Shown: in pieces, positions 63,345 to 64,000 of the stretch
Layout of the letters: each line of letters begins with the position of its first letter
Numbering within the stretch: position 1 is the first letter of the stretch
NCBI RefSeq assembly: GCF_030503435.1
Contig: NZ_JAUKPO010000025.1
Coordinates: 41,500 to 105,499 of the forward strand
DNA from: Rhodocytophaga aerolata
Lineage (GTDB): Bacteria; Bacteroidota; Bacteroidia; Cytophagales; 172606-1
DNA length: 64,000 nt
Direction: 5' to 3'
Position numbers and translations under genes: made by a program
Notes under the pieces: generated by a model
Seen by the model: the letters and a program-made list of their open reading frames with translations, nothing else
What the model was told of the DNA's origin: nothing
The model's database searches: none

Positions 63345-63560
63345 CTATTGAGAATTAGATTCTTTATCTTCACCTGGCCGCATATATACGTCCATCCCAT
63401 ATTGATGGTATACTTCCAGACCTTTGAATATCTCCTCTGCATCTTTACCATAAGAAGACTCCAGCGAACTCTTAGCTACTTGTGGGCTGATATTCACATA
63501 AATCCAGTGATAATCCTGAATTTTCTTGCCTATATTTTTGAAAGATACCGTTTTTTTCAT
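63345..63560 (-). CDS. Small hypothetical protein, 71 residues
   Basis: An ATG-started frame encoding MKKTVSFKNIGKKIQDYHW..., charged and mixed alpha/beta, with KSSLESSYGKDAEEIFKGLEVYH and a C-terminal YMRPGEDKESN. Composition is that of a soluble folded protein with no signal peptide, in contrast to the cysteine- and phenylalanine-rich antisense frame. I do not recognise the family. It stands alone, 318 bp from the gliding-type gene at the window edge; nothing is seen in that gap except a long palindrome at its far end. Confidence 0.6.
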   Translation of the reverse strand: MKKTVSFKNIGKKIQDYHWIYVNISPQVAKSSLESSYGKDAEEIFKGLEVYHQYGMDVYMRPGEDKESNSQ

Positions 63561-63797
63561 GTGATGAATGTAACGTCGCTAGGTAGAAATTTACTATTTT
63601 TCGTGTAAAGAAACAGAGATAATTTGGCAAATATTTATAGCATTCGTTTTTATAGAAGATACAATTAAGTACTGCTGAATCATCTCAAATATACAATAAA
63701 TTTTAGTTGTGCTCTGTACGTGCGTATGTGTATGTTCTTACTCAATAAATAGAATTTTATAGGTTAGTAGCTTCTTCAGTTTACTAGGCTTCTTTCA

Positions 63798-63847
63798 TAA
63801 ATATAAAATACAGCAGCCTTATATAAGGCTGCTGTATTTTATATTTA
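63798..63847. terminator. 50-bp perfect palindrome (terminator hairpin)
   Basis: Positions 63798-63822 are the exact reverse complement of 63823-63847. The GC-rich core GCAGCCTT/AAGGCTGC is flanked by A/T runs. It begins 31 bp past the stop codon of the minus-strand gene at the edge and should act as its terminator; the stem would close with a minimal loop of ATAT. Confidence 0.8.
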
Positions 63848-63878
63848 ATTCAATCAGACGTACCTAAAGCAACAACAC

Positions 63879-64000
63879 TTACCGGATGATAGTAACAGTA
63901 CCTGATTTAATCGTTTCTTTACTGGATTTAATAACAAAGTAATAGGCTTCGGCCATCAAGGGCTTTCCCTGAAAAGTGCCATCCCAATTGTTTTGATAGG
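63879..64000 (-). CDS. C-terminus of a gliding-motility/type IX secretion substrate (truncated by window edge)
   Basis: Only the last 39 or so residues are visible, on the minus strand, ending at TAA 63881-63879. They read YQNNWDGTFQGKPL, then AYYFVIKSS, then SGTVTIIR at the very end. This is the ending of the gliding-motility-associated C-terminal domain (CHU_C/TIGR04131 type), whose usual pattern is NxWDG, a YYYVI strand and a final GxVTIIR. Such domains direct large secreted proteins through the type IX system. The body of the protein lies outside the window. Confidence 0.75.
   Translation of the reverse strand, partial: YQNNWDGTFQGKPLMAEAYYFVIKSSKETIKSGTVTIIR

Noticed and set aside
63198..63608. 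136-residue plus-strand frame
   Set aside because: It is antisense to the 71-residue minus-strand gene, is rich in Phe, Ile, Leu and Arg in the manner of a shadow frame, and has no recognisable domain.

Overview
The window looks like chromosomal DNA of a Bacteroidota bacterium, most likely of the order Cytophagales. The signs are a low-GC sequence, repeated TAnnTTTG -7 promoter boxes of the Bacteroidota type, few Shine-Dalgarno sequences, a TonB/Oar-like outer-membrane receptor, an Na+-NQR operon, a DUF3347 lipoprotein, and at the right edge the C-terminus of a gliding-motility/type IX secretion substrate. The content is mostly core metabolism. I see no rRNA, tRNA, CRISPR array, transposase, integrase or prophage gene. 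The genus is not assigned.

Layout. 1-6.7 kb: the end of an outer-membrane barrel gene, a GH106-like glycosidase divergent from a membrane-bound AraC regulator, adenine deaminase, and a 45-residue lipoprotein. 7-13.5 kb: cmk, ispH and nqrABCDE; the operon ends at a strong terminator and no nqrF is present. 13.5-20.7 kb: a DUF502 protein, aroA, PspA and YbjN-like proteins, a BatD-like protein and aroC. 20.7-28.6 kb: a MscS channel, a PyrR-like phosphoribosyltransferase, a secreted alpha/beta hydrolase, upp, a quinone oxidoreductase, an acyl-CoA dehydrogenase and uvsE. 28.8-33.1 kb: cinA, an orphan 2-oxoacid dehydrogenase E2, a DUF3347 lipoprotein and a CheY-like regulator. 33.4-39.1 kb: the lipid-initiation cluster DUF177-rpmF-plsX-fabH-efp-accB-accC. 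39.6-46.7 kb: six consecutive nucleotide-sugar genes (ugd, UDP-xylose synthase, a TviB-like dehydrogenase, galE, rmlB, a TviC/WbpP-like epimerase) with no glycosyltransferase among them. 47-51.3 kb: an Ldh_2 dehydrogenase, then a radical-SAM DNA-repair-type protein, a metallophosphoesterase and a DUF4130 protein. 51.3-64 kb: lpxB, queD, a BtuCF-like importer without its ATPase, hldD, the TonB receptor, selD, an esterase, a lipoprotein, a small protein, and the edge gene.

How the genes work together. Several blocks build the envelope: fatty-acid initiation, lipid A (lpxB), core heptose (hldD), and acidic or deoxy sugars for surface polysaccharide. Aromatic amino-acid precursors (aroA, aroC), isoprenoids (ispH), nucleotide salvage (upp, ade, cmk) and sodium-motive respiration (nqr) make up the rest. 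Many transcription units end in long perfect hairpins, several of them placed between converging genes.

The most interesting observation is the radical-SAM protein paired with a DUF4130 protein, an uncharacterised DNA repair/modification pair. Here the radical-SAM protein ends in QLSLF, which matches the consensus for binding the beta sliding clamp, and a Tat-signal metallophosphoesterase with an altered GNH motif sits between the two genes. Second-tier observations are a roughly 40-bp intergenic repeat found at two distant sites, several orphan partial complexes (Nqr without F, BtuCF without D, E2 without E1/E3), and two small proteins of unknown function.
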